52,330 nt of DNA from Oscillospiraceae bacterium (lineage in GTDB: Bacteria; Bacillota; Clostridia; Oscillospirales; CAG-382), in contig SVQR01000003.1 in the NCBI GenBank assembly GCA_015065225.1, positions 1-52,330 on the forward strand, in the 5' to 3' direction. Under the pieces are notes generated by a model, which worked only from the letters and a program-made list of their open reading frames with translations, was not told the DNA's origin and searched no databases. Of the stretch, positions 19,464-28,648 are shown one piece after another. Position 1 is the first letter of the stretch; each line of letters begins with the position of its first letter. The translations under genes and the position numbers were made by a program.

Positions 19464-20591
19464 ATGACAGTAAGAAGATGCCGTTTGTCGGCGTTTTTGT
19501 CGGCAGTGATATTATTGATATATACCTTTGCGGTATTTGCCGTAAAGGCAGGGGATACCTCGACAGTACCCGGATATAAGCTCGTAAATACCTATGATGA
19601 GACAAAGGGGATTGTGACATCCGAGGTATACCTTACGGATGGGCTGGGACTTGTAGGACAGTTCGGACTATGCTACAATACGGAGCTTGTTACCCTTGCG
19701 GTGCCATTGACGGATGGCAGGATAATAACCGAATACGAGGAGCAGATGGCTTCGGGAAAACTGAAGATAACCCATTTTGTCACAGCAGACAACAAGTGCG
19801 TCATAACGAACGAGACCAATAAGCTGCACGATCTTATAAATGAAGAAACCGGCGAATTTTTCCTTGCATGGTATGCACCAAGCTCGTTAAAACTTGATGC
19901 TACAAGTGAGGACAAAAAGATAGCGACAGTGACATTCAAGGTCAATGACGGAGTTACTGCACAGGATATCGAGAGGGCGGGAAATGATGTTATAAGATTC
20001 TCCTCCCATACGCCTTCGGATACCAATGTTGTTGGTTACAGCTCGGGAGCTTACTGCGCAAATGAGGATAACACGCCTGTCAGAAACAATGGCAGAACAA
20101 AGTACTCCATAACACTTCTTACGGAATATGTGGGACTTTCCATTCCCGGTGGCTTTGATATTACTTTGAAGGAAAACGATAATGGCATAACCATCCCCGC
20201 AACACACGGAACATCAAATCGTATAATGCCTGTACCGCTGAATACACAAAGCTCGGAGATAAGATCTGTTTTGACTCTTCCGCTGAATATGGCGGCAGTT
20301 ATACAGACACGGGATGGTGAGGTATCACCGGAAATTGTAAAAACCGGCGACACAATAACTCTGACCAAGGGAAACATGAAGGAAACGATCGTCATCGCCG
20401 CAAAGAGTGACACGGACGGAGACGGAAATGTGACTATGGCAGATCTTAATACAATGATGCGCGTAATATCCGGTGATTTGGAGAATGCTCCGGAGGAAGC
20501 CTTGTACACTGTTGACACAAACGGTGACCGGGTGCTTTCCGATGAAGAATACGGTGGATTTATTGCGGATATCATTGAAAGCAATAAGTGA
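19464..20591 (+). CDS. Secreted protein with cohesin-like beta domain and C-terminal dockerin-type EF-hand repeat
   Basis: Signal/TM segment RRCRLSAFLSAVILLIYTFAVFAVKAG; DTDGDGNVTMADLNTMMRVISG ... VDTNGDRVLSDEEYGGFIADII (20409-20588). Confidence 0.75.
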   Translation: MTVRRCRLSAFLSAVILLIYTFAVFAVKAGDTSTVPGYKLVNTYDETKGIVTSEVYLTDGLGLVGQFGLCYNTELVTLAVPLTDGRIITEYEEQMASGKLKITHFVTADNKCVITNETNKLHDLINEETGEFFLAWYAPSSLKLDATSEDKKIATVTFKVNDGVTAQDIERAGNDVIRFSSHTPSDTNVVGYSSGAYCANEDNTPVRNNGRTKYSITLLTEYVGLSIPGGFDITLKENDNGITIPATHGTSNRIMPVPLNTQSSEIRSVLTLPLNMAAVIQTRDGEVSPEIVKTGDTITLTKGNMKETIVIAAKSDTDGDGNVTMADLNTMMRVISGDLENAPEEALYTVDTNGDRVLSDEEYGGFIADIIESNK

Positions 20592-20598
20592 AAAATAC

Positions 20599-20626
20599 AT
20601 GGCTGTGTCTATTTGGGTACAGCCAT
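20599..20626 (+). terminator. Hairpin terminator after the dockerin gene
   Basis: ATGGCTGT...ACAGCCAT followed by attttgtccttttt. Confidence 0.6.
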
Positions 20627-20637
20627 ATTTTGTCCTT

Positions 20638-20665
20638 TTTACAAAACGCAAAAAAATGATATAAT
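20638..20665 (+). promoter_or_regulatory. Promoter of the sialidase-AraC fusion gene
   Basis: TTTACA - 16 bp - TATAAT; starts just after the preceding terminator. Confidence 0.6.
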
Positions 20666-20721
20666 TCCGAAAAAATGTATGATAGTATAAATTTATAGAA
20701 TCCCCCAAAGGAGAAACTACC

Positions 20722-22401
20722 ATGCTGATAACAGATAAGGAAATACTCAAAAAATATACTGCCGAAAACCGCATATGGCAGGGAATATCAAGTATTGAAG
20801 TAACAAAAAAAGGCAGAATATTCGTCACTTTCTATTCCGGTTACATAAAGGAGCATTTCGGAAACTATGTTCTTCTTATAAAATCGGATGATGACGGAAA
20901 GACATTCTCCGATCCCATCGCCGTTGCATATAAGGACGAGAATCACAGATGCTATGATCCTGTTTTGTGGATAGATCCTCTCGGAAGACTTTGGTTTATC
21001 TGGGCTCTGCTTCCCGCAAACGGTGTTTATGCTTCGGTTTGTGACGATCCGGATGCGGATGAACTCGTATGGTCAACGCCACGGAAAATAGGAAACGATG
21101 TTATGATGTGCAGACCTACCGTTCTTTCGACAGGGGAATGGCTGTTCCCGATAGCCGTGTGGAGAAGGGGACTTGTACCTCACATCTGGCCGGAAACAAG
21201 AATACCCGATTGTGAGACAGGTGCATTCGTATACAAGACCACAGATAACGGAGAGACCTTTACAAAACTCGGAGGCGCAAGGGTAGAGGGCAGAAGCTTT
21301 GATGAACACATGACTCTGGAGCTTCCAGACGGAAGACTGAGGCTCTTTGCCCGTACAGGCTACGGTATAGGTGCATCCGATTCCTACGACAGAGGAAAGA
21401 CCTGGGGAGCATCTTTCAACACAGGTTACGGCGGACCTTGCTCGAGATTCCATATAACAAGGCTTTCTTCCGGTAGGCTTCTTCTTATCAATCACTATAA
21501 TTACACCTCCAGAAACAATCTTTATGCGATGCTCTCGGAGGATGAGGGCAAGACCTGGAAGTACAAGCTGCTTCTTGACGAACGAAATGAAGTGTCCTAT
21601 CCGGATGCTGTTGAGCGCAACGGTTATATCTACATAACCTACGACAGAGAGCGCGGAGGCTTTATGGGATCCTTTGCGGCGGCGTACAGTAAAGCCCGTG
21701 AGATTCTTGTGGCAAAGATAACCGAGGATGATATTATCGAGGGTACGCTTAAAAGTGACGGTTACCTTAAATGTGTTGCCTCAAAGCTCGGAAGATATTG
21801 CCGTGACGATGTGGAAAATCCCTATATGTTCCTTCCGCAGTATGATACGGTGGGAGCTGTAAAACAGATAATGAATGACCATCCGAGAGAGAAGTATATC
21901 TCCGTGATATTCGATGCTTTCTCCGTGAACTGCACCAATATGCACAAGCTTGACTGCGAAAAGCTTGATGCACTCATTACCCGCTTTGACGAGCATGACG
22001 GCTATGACGACGAGATACTTGAAGAAATAATCGTTCTTGTAAAAAATGTCACGGAAAGCAAGACACAGTCCGTGCCCGTTATCGACAGGATAAAGTCTGT
22101 CATTGAGGAAAACCTTGAAGCCGACATATCTGTTGCGGATGTTGCGAAAAAGATAGGCATGAGCAAGTTCTATATGTCCCACATTTTCAAAAAAGCGACA
22201 GCAATAACCGTTGTTGATTACAAGAACGAGCTCAAGCTCACAAAGGCAAAGAAATTGCTTGTTACCACAGATGACAGCATAACGGACATCGCATACTCCT
22301 GCGGATTCGGCTCTGCCAGCTATTTTACCGAACGGTTTACAAAGGCGGAAGGGATACAGCCGGGCAAATACAGAGTGCTTAACAAGAAAGATAAAAGATA
22401 A
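20722..22401 (+). CDS. Fusion protein: N-terminal sialidase-like Asp-box propeller + C-terminal AraC-type double HTH
   Basis: Four Asp-boxes (SDDDGKTF, TTDNGETF, SYDRGKTW, SEDEGKTW) and YIYITYDRERGG; C-terminal ISVADVAKKIGMSKFYMSHIFKKATAITVVDYKNELKLTKAKKLLVTTDDSITDIAYSCGFGSASYFTERFTKAEGIQPGKYR; single uninterrupted frame, RBS aaaggag. Confidence 0.93.
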   Translation: MLITDKEILKKYTAENRIWQGISSIEVTKKGRIFVTFYSGYIKEHFGNYVLLIKSDDDGKTFSDPIAVAYKDENHRCYDPVLWIDPLGRLWFIWALLPANGVYASVCDDPDADELVWSTPRKIGNDVMMCRPTVLSTGEWLFPIAVWRRGLVPHIWPETRIPDCETGAFVYKTTDNGETFTKLGGARVEGRSFDEHMTLELPDGRLRLFARTGYGIGASDSYDRGKTWGASFNTGYGGPCSRFHITRLSSGRLLLINHYNYTSRNNLYAMLSEDEGKTWKYKLLLDERNEVSYPDAVERNGYIYITYDRERGGFMGSFAAAYSKAREILVAKITEDDIIEGTLKSDGYLKCVASKLGRYCRDDVENPYMFLPQYDTVGAVKQIMNDHPREKYISVIFDAFSVNCTNMHKLDCEKLDALITRFDEHDGYDDEILEEIIVLVKNVTESKTQSVPVIDRIKSVIEENLEADISVADVAKKIGMSKFYMSHIFKKATAITVVDYKNELKLTKAKKLLVTTDDSITDIAYSCGFGSASYFTERFTKAEGIQPGKYRVLNKKDKR

Positions 22402-22435
22402 GCGTTTTGTGTAATCGCAGGCAGTATCAAAAAAA

Positions 22436-22454
22436 TGCCTCCGTAACGGAGGCA
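22436..22454. terminator. Bidirectional hairpin terminator
   Basis: TGCCTCCGT-a-ACGGAGGCA preceded by A-run. Confidence 0.65.
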
Positions 22455-22488
22455 TCAATACAGTAATTGGTATGTCATCCCGACGGTT

Positions 22489-23079
22489 TTACGGAGCTGT
22501 CGGGTATCTTTTTTTGTCTTCTTCGGTAATAGCTCTCATTACCTTGCAAGGAACACCGCAGGCAACCACATTCGATGGTATATCCTTTGTTACAACACTG
22601 CCGGCACCGATGACTGCGTTGTCGCCGATTGTAACACCGCCGAGAACGATAACGCCCGCACCGAACCATACATTGTTTCCGACAGTTATGGGAAGAGCAA
22701 CTTCAAGTCCCGCATTCCGTTGCCCGGCATCTATAGCGTGTTCCGCAGTGGTAAATACACAGTTTGGTGCGATAAACACATGATCGCCGAAGGTTACGGC
22801 ACATCCGTCGAGTATCTGACAGTTGCGGTTGGCGAAGAAATAGTCTCCCACATAGACATTATATCCGTAATCGCAGTAGAAAGGGGAGACCACATTGATG
22901 TCCTTTCCCGCCTTGCCGAGTATTTTTCCGAGTAGCTCTGTTCTTTTTTGAGAATCTCTGTGGCTTGTCATGTTGAGTTCACTGCAAAGATCCCAGCAAT
23001 GTGCTATTTCGGACAGGAGCTCCTTGTCGTAGTTTGCATCGTATAAAAAGCCTTTGGCTCGCTTTTCTTTTTCTGTCAT
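22489..23079 (-). CDS. Maltose/galactoside O-acetyltransferase-like LbH protein
   Basis: MTEKEKRAKGFLYDANYDKELL N-terminus, hexapeptide repeats, FGAGVIVLGGVTIGDNAVIGAGSVVTKDIP. Confidence 0.93.
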   Translation of the reverse strand: MTEKEKRAKGFLYDANYDKELLSEIAHCWDLCSELNMTSHRDSQKRTELLGKILGKAGKDINVVSPFYCDYGYNVYVGDYFFANRNCQILDGCAVTFGDHVFIAPNCVFTTAEHAIDAGQRNAGLEVALPITVGNNVWFGAGVIVLGGVTIGDNAVIGAGSVVTKDIPSNVVACGVPCKVMRAITEEDKKRYPTAP

Positions 23080-23169
23080 GTCGTTTGTTTCCTTTGAGGT
23101 TTTTATCGGTAGAGTATCCGATTGTAAAAATGAAAGACATTGATGCTGAGCATGATGAATTATGGATAC

Positions 23170-24834
23170 TCAGTCATATACATCATCATTTCTCTTGATG
23201 GGATTTAGGGGGAATGGATTATAATCCGTAAACTCTATTTCTCCGTAAAGGCCTTTGACAAAGCCTTCGACAGTCTCCTTGTTGTAGCTGTAACAGTTGA
23301 TGAATGTCTTTGCCGCAGTGAAATAGTTGAAGAAGATATCTGTGCTTCCGAAGGATATGCCTATTGACTTTTCAACTCCCTTTGTCATGATAAGTCCCAT
23401 CATTTTACATTCGTCGCCGAAGAAGTACGGTCCGCCTGCGGGAGCATGGAAGCCTATGAAGGTGGAATAAACTATGAGGTCATAGTCTGCTATAGTGTCG
23501 TTATCCTCACGCTTGTATCCGATCTGAAAATCTACTGTTGCTCCGTGTCTTTCGAATTCGGGAATGGCATATTGCTGTATGCTGTCGGAACAGTACTTTG
23601 AGTAACCGATATAGACTATCTTTACCTTCTTTATCTTGTTTTTGTCTATCGGAACGATACCGGTTCTGTTGGCGGTCATGGTGATGCCCTTTTTCGCTAT
23701 GTCCTCGGAAACGGCGTGGATATTATCCTCTACCCTCTTGCGTTCCTCCGCTGTAGGCTTCTTTATCTCACCTTCAGTGAAAATGCCATACTTTTCCTTC
23801 ATTTTAAGAACACGTCTGCAGGCATCGTTTATTCTCTCCTCGGAAAGATCACCGGCAAGAACAGCTCTTTCTATAATATCAATATAGTCAAGCTCAACAG
23901 GACCAAGTATCATGTCGATACCGCATTTAAGACATTCAACATACACCTTTTCCGGCGGATACACCGCGTTAAATGCTTTCATGTCGACACCGTCGGTGAG
24001 AACCACACCTTCAAATCCGAGCTTGCCCTTTATAAGCTCTGTCACGACCTTATATGAAAGCGTACAGGGCAAAAGTGCACCGTCCACCATAGTATCGTCA
24101 ACGGCTTTGAAAGTTTTGTGCCCAACCATGATGCTGTCAACTCCTGCTTCTATACAAGCCTTGAATTCACGTCCTTGCGTCTTTTCCCAGTATTCGTAGC
24201 TCTGAGAATAGGAAGCGGTGCAAAAGTGTGAATCTCTATATTCGTAAGGATCGGAGCCGGGGAAATGCTTTACTCCCGTTGCAACGCCCGCATCCTGCAT
24301 ACCTTTTATAAATGCTGTAAGAATCTTACAGTTATTCTCCGTATCCGAGGATGTCTGACGAAGATCCACATAGTGTCCTGCATTGTCTGCAATAGGACTC
24401 CATACCCAACGGAAGCCTGATATATGAAGATCGTCACCGAGAGCCTTGGCGTATCTGTAAGCAAGCTCCTCATCTCTTGTAGCACCGAGACCTGCGGCGG
24501 TGGGAAGTGCCGCATGACCTTCAAACTTCGATGCGGGAATACCCTGAGCACAGTCTATCGCAGGCATAAAGGGAACTGACATATGCTTGTTTGCATAGTT
24601 CACAAAGTCAATAAACATATCGTCCTTGCGTCCCTCAAGGTTTGGATTGCCCATTTCCGCTTCGATATATCTGTAGGTCTCCTTCGGCTGAGTTGATACC
24701 CAGTCCGAGCCTATAACATTGTTTTTGAAGTATTCGGATGGCTTCTCCAACTTTCCGAGATTTGAATGATTGAAGATAAGTGTCTGACCTATCTTTTCAC
24801 GAAGTGTCATTTCTTCAAGCTTGGGTGTTTTCAT
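23170..24834 (-). CDS. Glycoside hydrolase family 3-like protein (NagZ-type beta-N-acetylhexosaminidase-like)
   Basis: GVKHFPGSDPYEYRDSHF (KHFPG...DSH), SIMVGH, GFEGVVLTDGVDMKAF with Asp nucleophile. Confidence 0.88.
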   Translation of the reverse strand: MKTPKLEEMTLREKIGQTLIFNHSNLGKLEKPSEYFKNNVIGSDWVSTQPKETYRYIEAEMGNPNLEGRKDDMFIDFVNYANKHMSVPFMPAIDCAQGIPASKFEGHAALPTAAGLGATRDEELAYRYAKALGDDLHISGFRWVWSPIADNAGHYVDLRQTSSDTENNCKILTAFIKGMQDAGVATGVKHFPGSDPYEYRDSHFCTASYSQSYEYWEKTQGREFKACIEAGVDSIMVGHKTFKAVDDTMVDGALLPCTLSYKVVTELIKGKLGFEGVVLTDGVDMKAFNAVYPPEKVYVECLKCGIDMILGPVELDYIDIIERAVLAGDLSEERINDACRRVLKMKEKYGIFTEGEIKKPTAEERKRVEDNIHAVSEDIAKKGITMTANRTGIVPIDKNKIKKVKIVYIGYSKYCSDSIQQYAIPEFERHGATVDFQIGYKREDNDTIADYDLIVYSTFIGFHAPAGGPYFFGDECKMMGLIMTKGVEKSIGISFGSTDIFFNYFTAAKTFINCYSYNKETVEGFVKGLYGEIEFTDYNPFPLNPIKRNDDVYD

Positions 24835-24973
24835 GTTGATTCTCCTTTTTTCGATGCTGATACTGACAGTATAGGCTTTTTTTGTGGTGATGTCAATATA
24901 TATTTTATTATTTTAGATGGAATATATTGCTTTTTTCTGAAATGTGATTATCATTGAAATACAAAAGTCCTGT

Positions 24974-25062
24974 GTGAAAGAAAACGGTTTTATGATAACG
25001 GCAAAGAACTACGGTGCATACGGTGACGGAATACATGACGATTATATGACAATGCAAAAAGC
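24974..25062 (+). pseudogene. Truncated N-terminus of a pectin-lyase-fold protein (GH28/pectate lyase 3-like)
   Basis: MITAKNYGAYGDGIHDDYMTMQKAFD matches the xDYGAxGDGxxDDTxAxQxAxD signature, then runs into transposase-like sequence. Confidence 0.55.
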
Positions 25063-25260
25063 CTTTGACAGATTGAAAGTTGAAATGTTTACAGAGAAAA
25101 ATTTGAAAGCATTAACGCTTCCATTGATGAATTAAAAAGGTATATTGACTACTACAATAACGAAAGAATATCTATGAAACCAAAAGGAATGAGTCCGGCG
25201 CAATACCGAACTCATTCACAAGCAGGTTAAGACTTATTTTTGTCTAAACTTTGGGATCCA
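25060..25260 (+). mobile_element. Decayed 3' end of an IS3-family (IS150-like) element
   Basis: RLKVEMFTEK, then shifted frame FESINASIDELKRYIDYYNNERISMKPKGMSPAQYRTHSQAG* (25102-25230), followed by terminal-repeat-like tgtctaaactttgggatccacttca. Confidence 0.75.
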
Positions 25261-25332
25261 CTTCAACTATGCTCCGGCTTCTTTGGCAATTCATTGTTGA
25301 TATCCGAATCTGCCATTCAAATGATCCCGTGT

Positions 25333-26040
25333 TCAGTTCCCATTCTTCGCTTCCTCAATCTTTGCGCGGAGCTTCTCCATCCTCACGTCAAGTCCCGCAA
25401 TATCATCGGCACATACACGAAGCTCGTCACGAAGCTCTTTGGCGATACTTTCCGGTATTTCCTTCTTGTAGTGCATCTTATGTTCAAGACTTGCCCAGAA
25501 GTCCATAGCGATGGTGCGAAGCTGTACTTCAACTCTCATCATGCGTTTTTCCTTCTGGAGATATATCGGTATTTCAATTATAAGATGAAGACTGCGGTAT
25601 CCGTTTTCCTTCGGATTTTTTATGTAGTCGGTAGCGTTTATGAGCGTTATGTCATCCTGTGCGAGAAAGCACTCCGCAATGGTGTAGATATCATCAACAA
25701 ATGGACATATCACTCTTACTCCCGCAACGTCGTTGAGGTTTGCTTCAAGTGATTCCACCGTCAGCGGAAGCCCACGCCTGAGAAGCTTTTCCGAGATGCT
25801 TTCGAAGGATTTCAGCCTTGTCTTTATACTCTCGATCGGGTTTCTGGCCTGCTCCAGCGAGAACTGGTAATTGAGCACTTTGAATTTCGTCTCCGTTTCA
25901 AGCATCGCACAGTTGTAGTAGGTCATTATTCTTTTTGCACCCATGAGATGTCTGTAAAACTCATCTATGGTCTTTGCTTGCTCCGGGGTGAGCTTTCTTC
26001 CCGGGGTTATATCTGCCATGTTATCTTCGCCTTTCGTCAT
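25333..26040 (-). CDS. Small alarmone synthetase, RelQ/YjbM-like (p)ppGpp synthetase
   Basis: RelA/SpoT synthetase motifs: IKTRLKSFESISEKL, LNDVAGVRVICPFVDDIY, NPKENGYRSLHLI, VEVQLRTIAMDFWASLEHKMHYKK. Confidence 0.92.
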   Translation of the reverse strand: MTKGEDNMADITPGRKLTPEQAKTIDEFYRHLMGAKRIMTYYNCAMLETETKFKVLNYQFSLEQARNPIESIKTRLKSFESISEKLLRRGLPLTVESLEANLNDVAGVRVICPFVDDIYTIAECFLAQDDITLINATDYIKNPKENGYRSLHLIIEIPIYLQKEKRMMRVEVQLRTIAMDFWASLEHKMHYKKEIPESIAKELRDELRVCADDIAGLDVRMEKLRAKIEEAKNGN

Positions 26041-26118
26041 ATTATAAAACCATTATAGCACCCATATATGAAAAAGTCATGACCGCAATGTGAGATTCGT
26101 CTGTTTACACAGGAAAAG

Positions 26119-27174
26119 TCAGGAAAGACGGTACGCCTTTGTGGTAGCCATATATCCGTTTCTCTCATCACAGAGCATTATCCTTATATACTTTGCACCC
26201 TTCGGGATGATAAATTCCGTATTCGTAATACCGTTTTTATCCCTGATACTGTCCCAGCGTATTCCGCCGAAGAATGCAAGAATGTTCGTACATTGAGAAC
26301 ATTCGATATGCACTTTTCCGTCCTCCGTATAAAGGCTGAATATATCTATCCCCGTGGAAGCATAAAAGCTCTGTTCCTCAAGTGCCTTCATTATACCGCC
26401 GTATGTAAAATCGTCGGTACATATCATTGTATAGCCTCTGAAGGAGTCGGAATTCTCCATATCATAATTGTAATTATGGTTATCGTCTGCCGCTATGGGT
26501 GCAACATCCATACCGTGCTCAACCATAGCACCGTAGTCGTTCCACATAAAGGAATTGAGAAGCGGGTTATCCTTTCCGAGATCCGAGCCACCCGCATTGT
26601 ATACCTCAATTGCAAAAAGTCCGCGAAGTCCGATAATATCCCACTGCGGCTGCAGTGACCAGAACGGATGATTCAGGCATACGATAAAACCATTGTCATT
26701 TGCGATATCTATGACCTTCTGAATATCCTCATATCCTCTTTTGCATTTTTCACCGATATACTTCAGGATATCGGCTATGCCCTTTACATGATTTGGCAAC
26801 GCATTAGGATCAAACATAACGTGTCTGTCCTCATATGGATCCTTGGCATATAGATTGAGATGACAACACTTTCTGTCACGCCATGTATCCTCCCAGCTTC
26901 CGGGAAGCTCGGGTGTATAAAGACCTATCTCGTAGCCGGTTATCGCGATAAAGTCGCTGTCATTGAACTCCTGATGATTAACTATGTACTCATGATCTGT
27001 AAACGCCATGACCCGATAGCCGTGCCTTTTATATGCAGACCGCATCTCTTCGGGAGATATCCTGCCGTCGGAAAGTGTGGTATGGCAGTGAAGATTAGCC
27101 TTATGCTGTGTCGTATGCGGCAGAAGATATTTTCTTAACACTTGTGTTTTCTCCTTTTTATCTGTTTCTGTCAA
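26119..27174 (-). CDS. PHP-domain metal-dependent phosphoesterase-like protein
   Basis: ANLHCHTTLSDGRISPEEMRSAYKRHGYRVMAFTDH; CLNHPFWS. Confidence 0.85.
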   Translation of the reverse strand: MTETDKKEKTQVLRKYLLPHTTQHKANLHCHTTLSDGRISPEEMRSAYKRHGYRVMAFTDHEYIVNHQEFNDSDFIAITGYEIGLYTPELPGSWEDTWRDRKCCHLNLYAKDPYEDRHVMFDPNALPNHVKGIADILKYIGEKCKRGYEDIQKVIDIANDNGFIVCLNHPFWSLQPQWDIIGLRGLFAIEVYNAGGSDLGKDNPLLNSFMWNDYGAMVEHGMDVAPIAADDNHNYNYDMENSDSFRGYTMICTDDFTYGGIMKALEEQSFYASTGIDIFSLYTEDGKVHIECSQCTNILAFFGGIRWDSIRDKNGITNTEFIIPKGAKYIRIMLCDERNGYMATTKAYRLS

Positions 27175-27568
27175 GAAAGCTCTGCAGTATTATCTGTGCC
27201 GACAGCGTATCAATGGCGTCTTTCCTTTTTTTCCCGAAAGTTCCTGTCTCATTCATAAATCCCGCAGCAAGTATTGTTGTTCTTCTCTCATCGTACATCT
27301 CGACCTTGATGCCGCTTTTTTCACCGACCTCATTTGCGAAATCACGGCATTTATCCGCACGTCCGCCCTGAGTTCCGTCCATATTTACCGGAAGTCCCAC
27401 AACAATAAGCTCCACCTTGTTATCAAGTGCCGCCTTTACTGCCGCTTCCACCGCACCCTTGAATCCCGAAACCTTTACTGTGCCTATACCGCTTGCGAGA
27501 AATCCCGTAGGATCGCTCAGCGCAAGTCCCATTCTTGCTTCTCCGAAGTCTATTCCCAATACTCTCAT
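27158..27568 (-). CDS. ruvX: Putative pre-16S rRNA nuclease / Holliday junction resolvase RuvX (YqgF)
   Basis: MRVLGIDFGEARMGLALSDPTG; IVVGLPVNMDGTQG; YDERRTTILA; DAIDTLSAQIILQSFLD. Confidence 0.95.
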   Translation of the reverse strand: MRVLGIDFGEARMGLALSDPTGFLASGIGTVKVSGFKGAVEAAVKAALDNKVELIVVGLPVNMDGTQGGRADKCRDFANEVGEKSGIKVEMYDERRTTILAAGFMNETGTFGKKRKDAIDTLSAQIILQSFLDRNR

Positions 27569-27591
27569 ATTATTTCTCCTGTCAATTTATC

Positions 27592-28458
27592 TCAAAATTC
27601 CGGCCCGTTAAAATTACGATATCTGTTAGGTGTCATGCCGGTTGCTTCCTTGAATACACTTATGAAATGTGAGCAGCTGTTGAATCCGCACTCGAAGCAC
27701 ACATCCGTGACATTTGCACCGGATGCAAGCATTATCTTCGCTCCGGATATCTTCTTGTATTGCAGATACTGCTTTATACCGACCTTCATATGCTTTGAAA
27801 ACAGCGATGAAAGGTATGATGAGCTGACATGAAAGTGCCTTGCTATCTCGCTGACCGTGGAAAGCTCCGCAAAGTTTTTGGATATGTAGGCAAGCACATC
27901 TCTCAGTATCGGAGGAAGATTTGTATCTGCGGGTACGGAGATGCTTTGAGCCTTGTTGAGGATATACAGTGCACGCAGAAAGTATGAATATGCGAGATAC
28001 CTGTTTTCCGCATCCTCTGAAATACATTCGCTTATTTTGGTAAGTATGCGCAGAAAAGCACTTCTTTCCTCATCACTCAGCTCTATTGCTCTTATCTCCG
28101 TATCCTTTACGCGAAGGAAGCAGTCGATGGGAGACTTTTCGCAAAGATCAAACCCCGAAAAAGCATCCACCGGAACGGTTATGAAGAACCTTTCGTATTC
28201 CTTGTTGCTTTTTACTACCGGTCTGTGAAGTTCATTGGGAAATGTGAACAGTATATCGCCATATTTCAGAGTTTTATAGCTGTCACCTATAATAAAATCC
28301 ACATCTCCGCTGACGTAGACATATATCTCAAGCATATCATGCAGATGAAAGCTCTGGTCGGTGTCATCGTTATTTGTCTTTTTGTGGTTGAACAGGATAG
28401 TCTTTTTGCTATCAACGCCTATATTGACATTATCCGCAAATATCTCGTTGCTGCTCAT
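27592..28458 (-). CDS. AraC-family transcriptional regulator with cupin-like sensor domain
   Basis: FHLHDMLEIYVYVSGDVDFIIGD; C-terminal HTH VSEIARHFHVSSSYLSSLFSKHMKVG ... VTDVCFECGFNSCSHFISVFKEATGMTPNRYR. Confidence 0.93.
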   Translation of the reverse strand: MSSNEIFADNVNIGVDSKKTILFNHKKTNNDDTDQSFHLHDMLEIYVYVSGDVDFIIGDSYKTLKYGDILFTFPNELHRPVVKSNKEYERFFITVPVDAFSGFDLCEKSPIDCFLRVKDTEIRAIELSDEERSAFLRILTKISECISEDAENRYLAYSYFLRALYILNKAQSISVPADTNLPPILRDVLAYISKNFAELSTVSEIARHFHVSSSYLSSLFSKHMKVGIKQYLQYKKISGAKIMLASGANVTDVCFECGFNSCSHFISVFKEATGMTPNRYRNFNGPEF

Positions 28459-28648
28459 AAGCTCCTCCGCATATCAATCTTTTCACGACATAACAAAAGT
28501 TATATTTTTGCGACGAAAAATTATATACATATAAGATTTATTATGCTACAATCATATTGTAATATAAAAAAATGAATAAATAAAGGGAATTGTATTAGGA
28601 TTTAGGGTACAGTTCCGGTATTCCGCTTTTACAGAAAGGTTTTTCGCC

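Noticed and set aside
22472-22783. 103-aa plus-strand ORF
   Set aside because: Antisense to the acetyltransferase gene; low-complexity Thr/Pro product.
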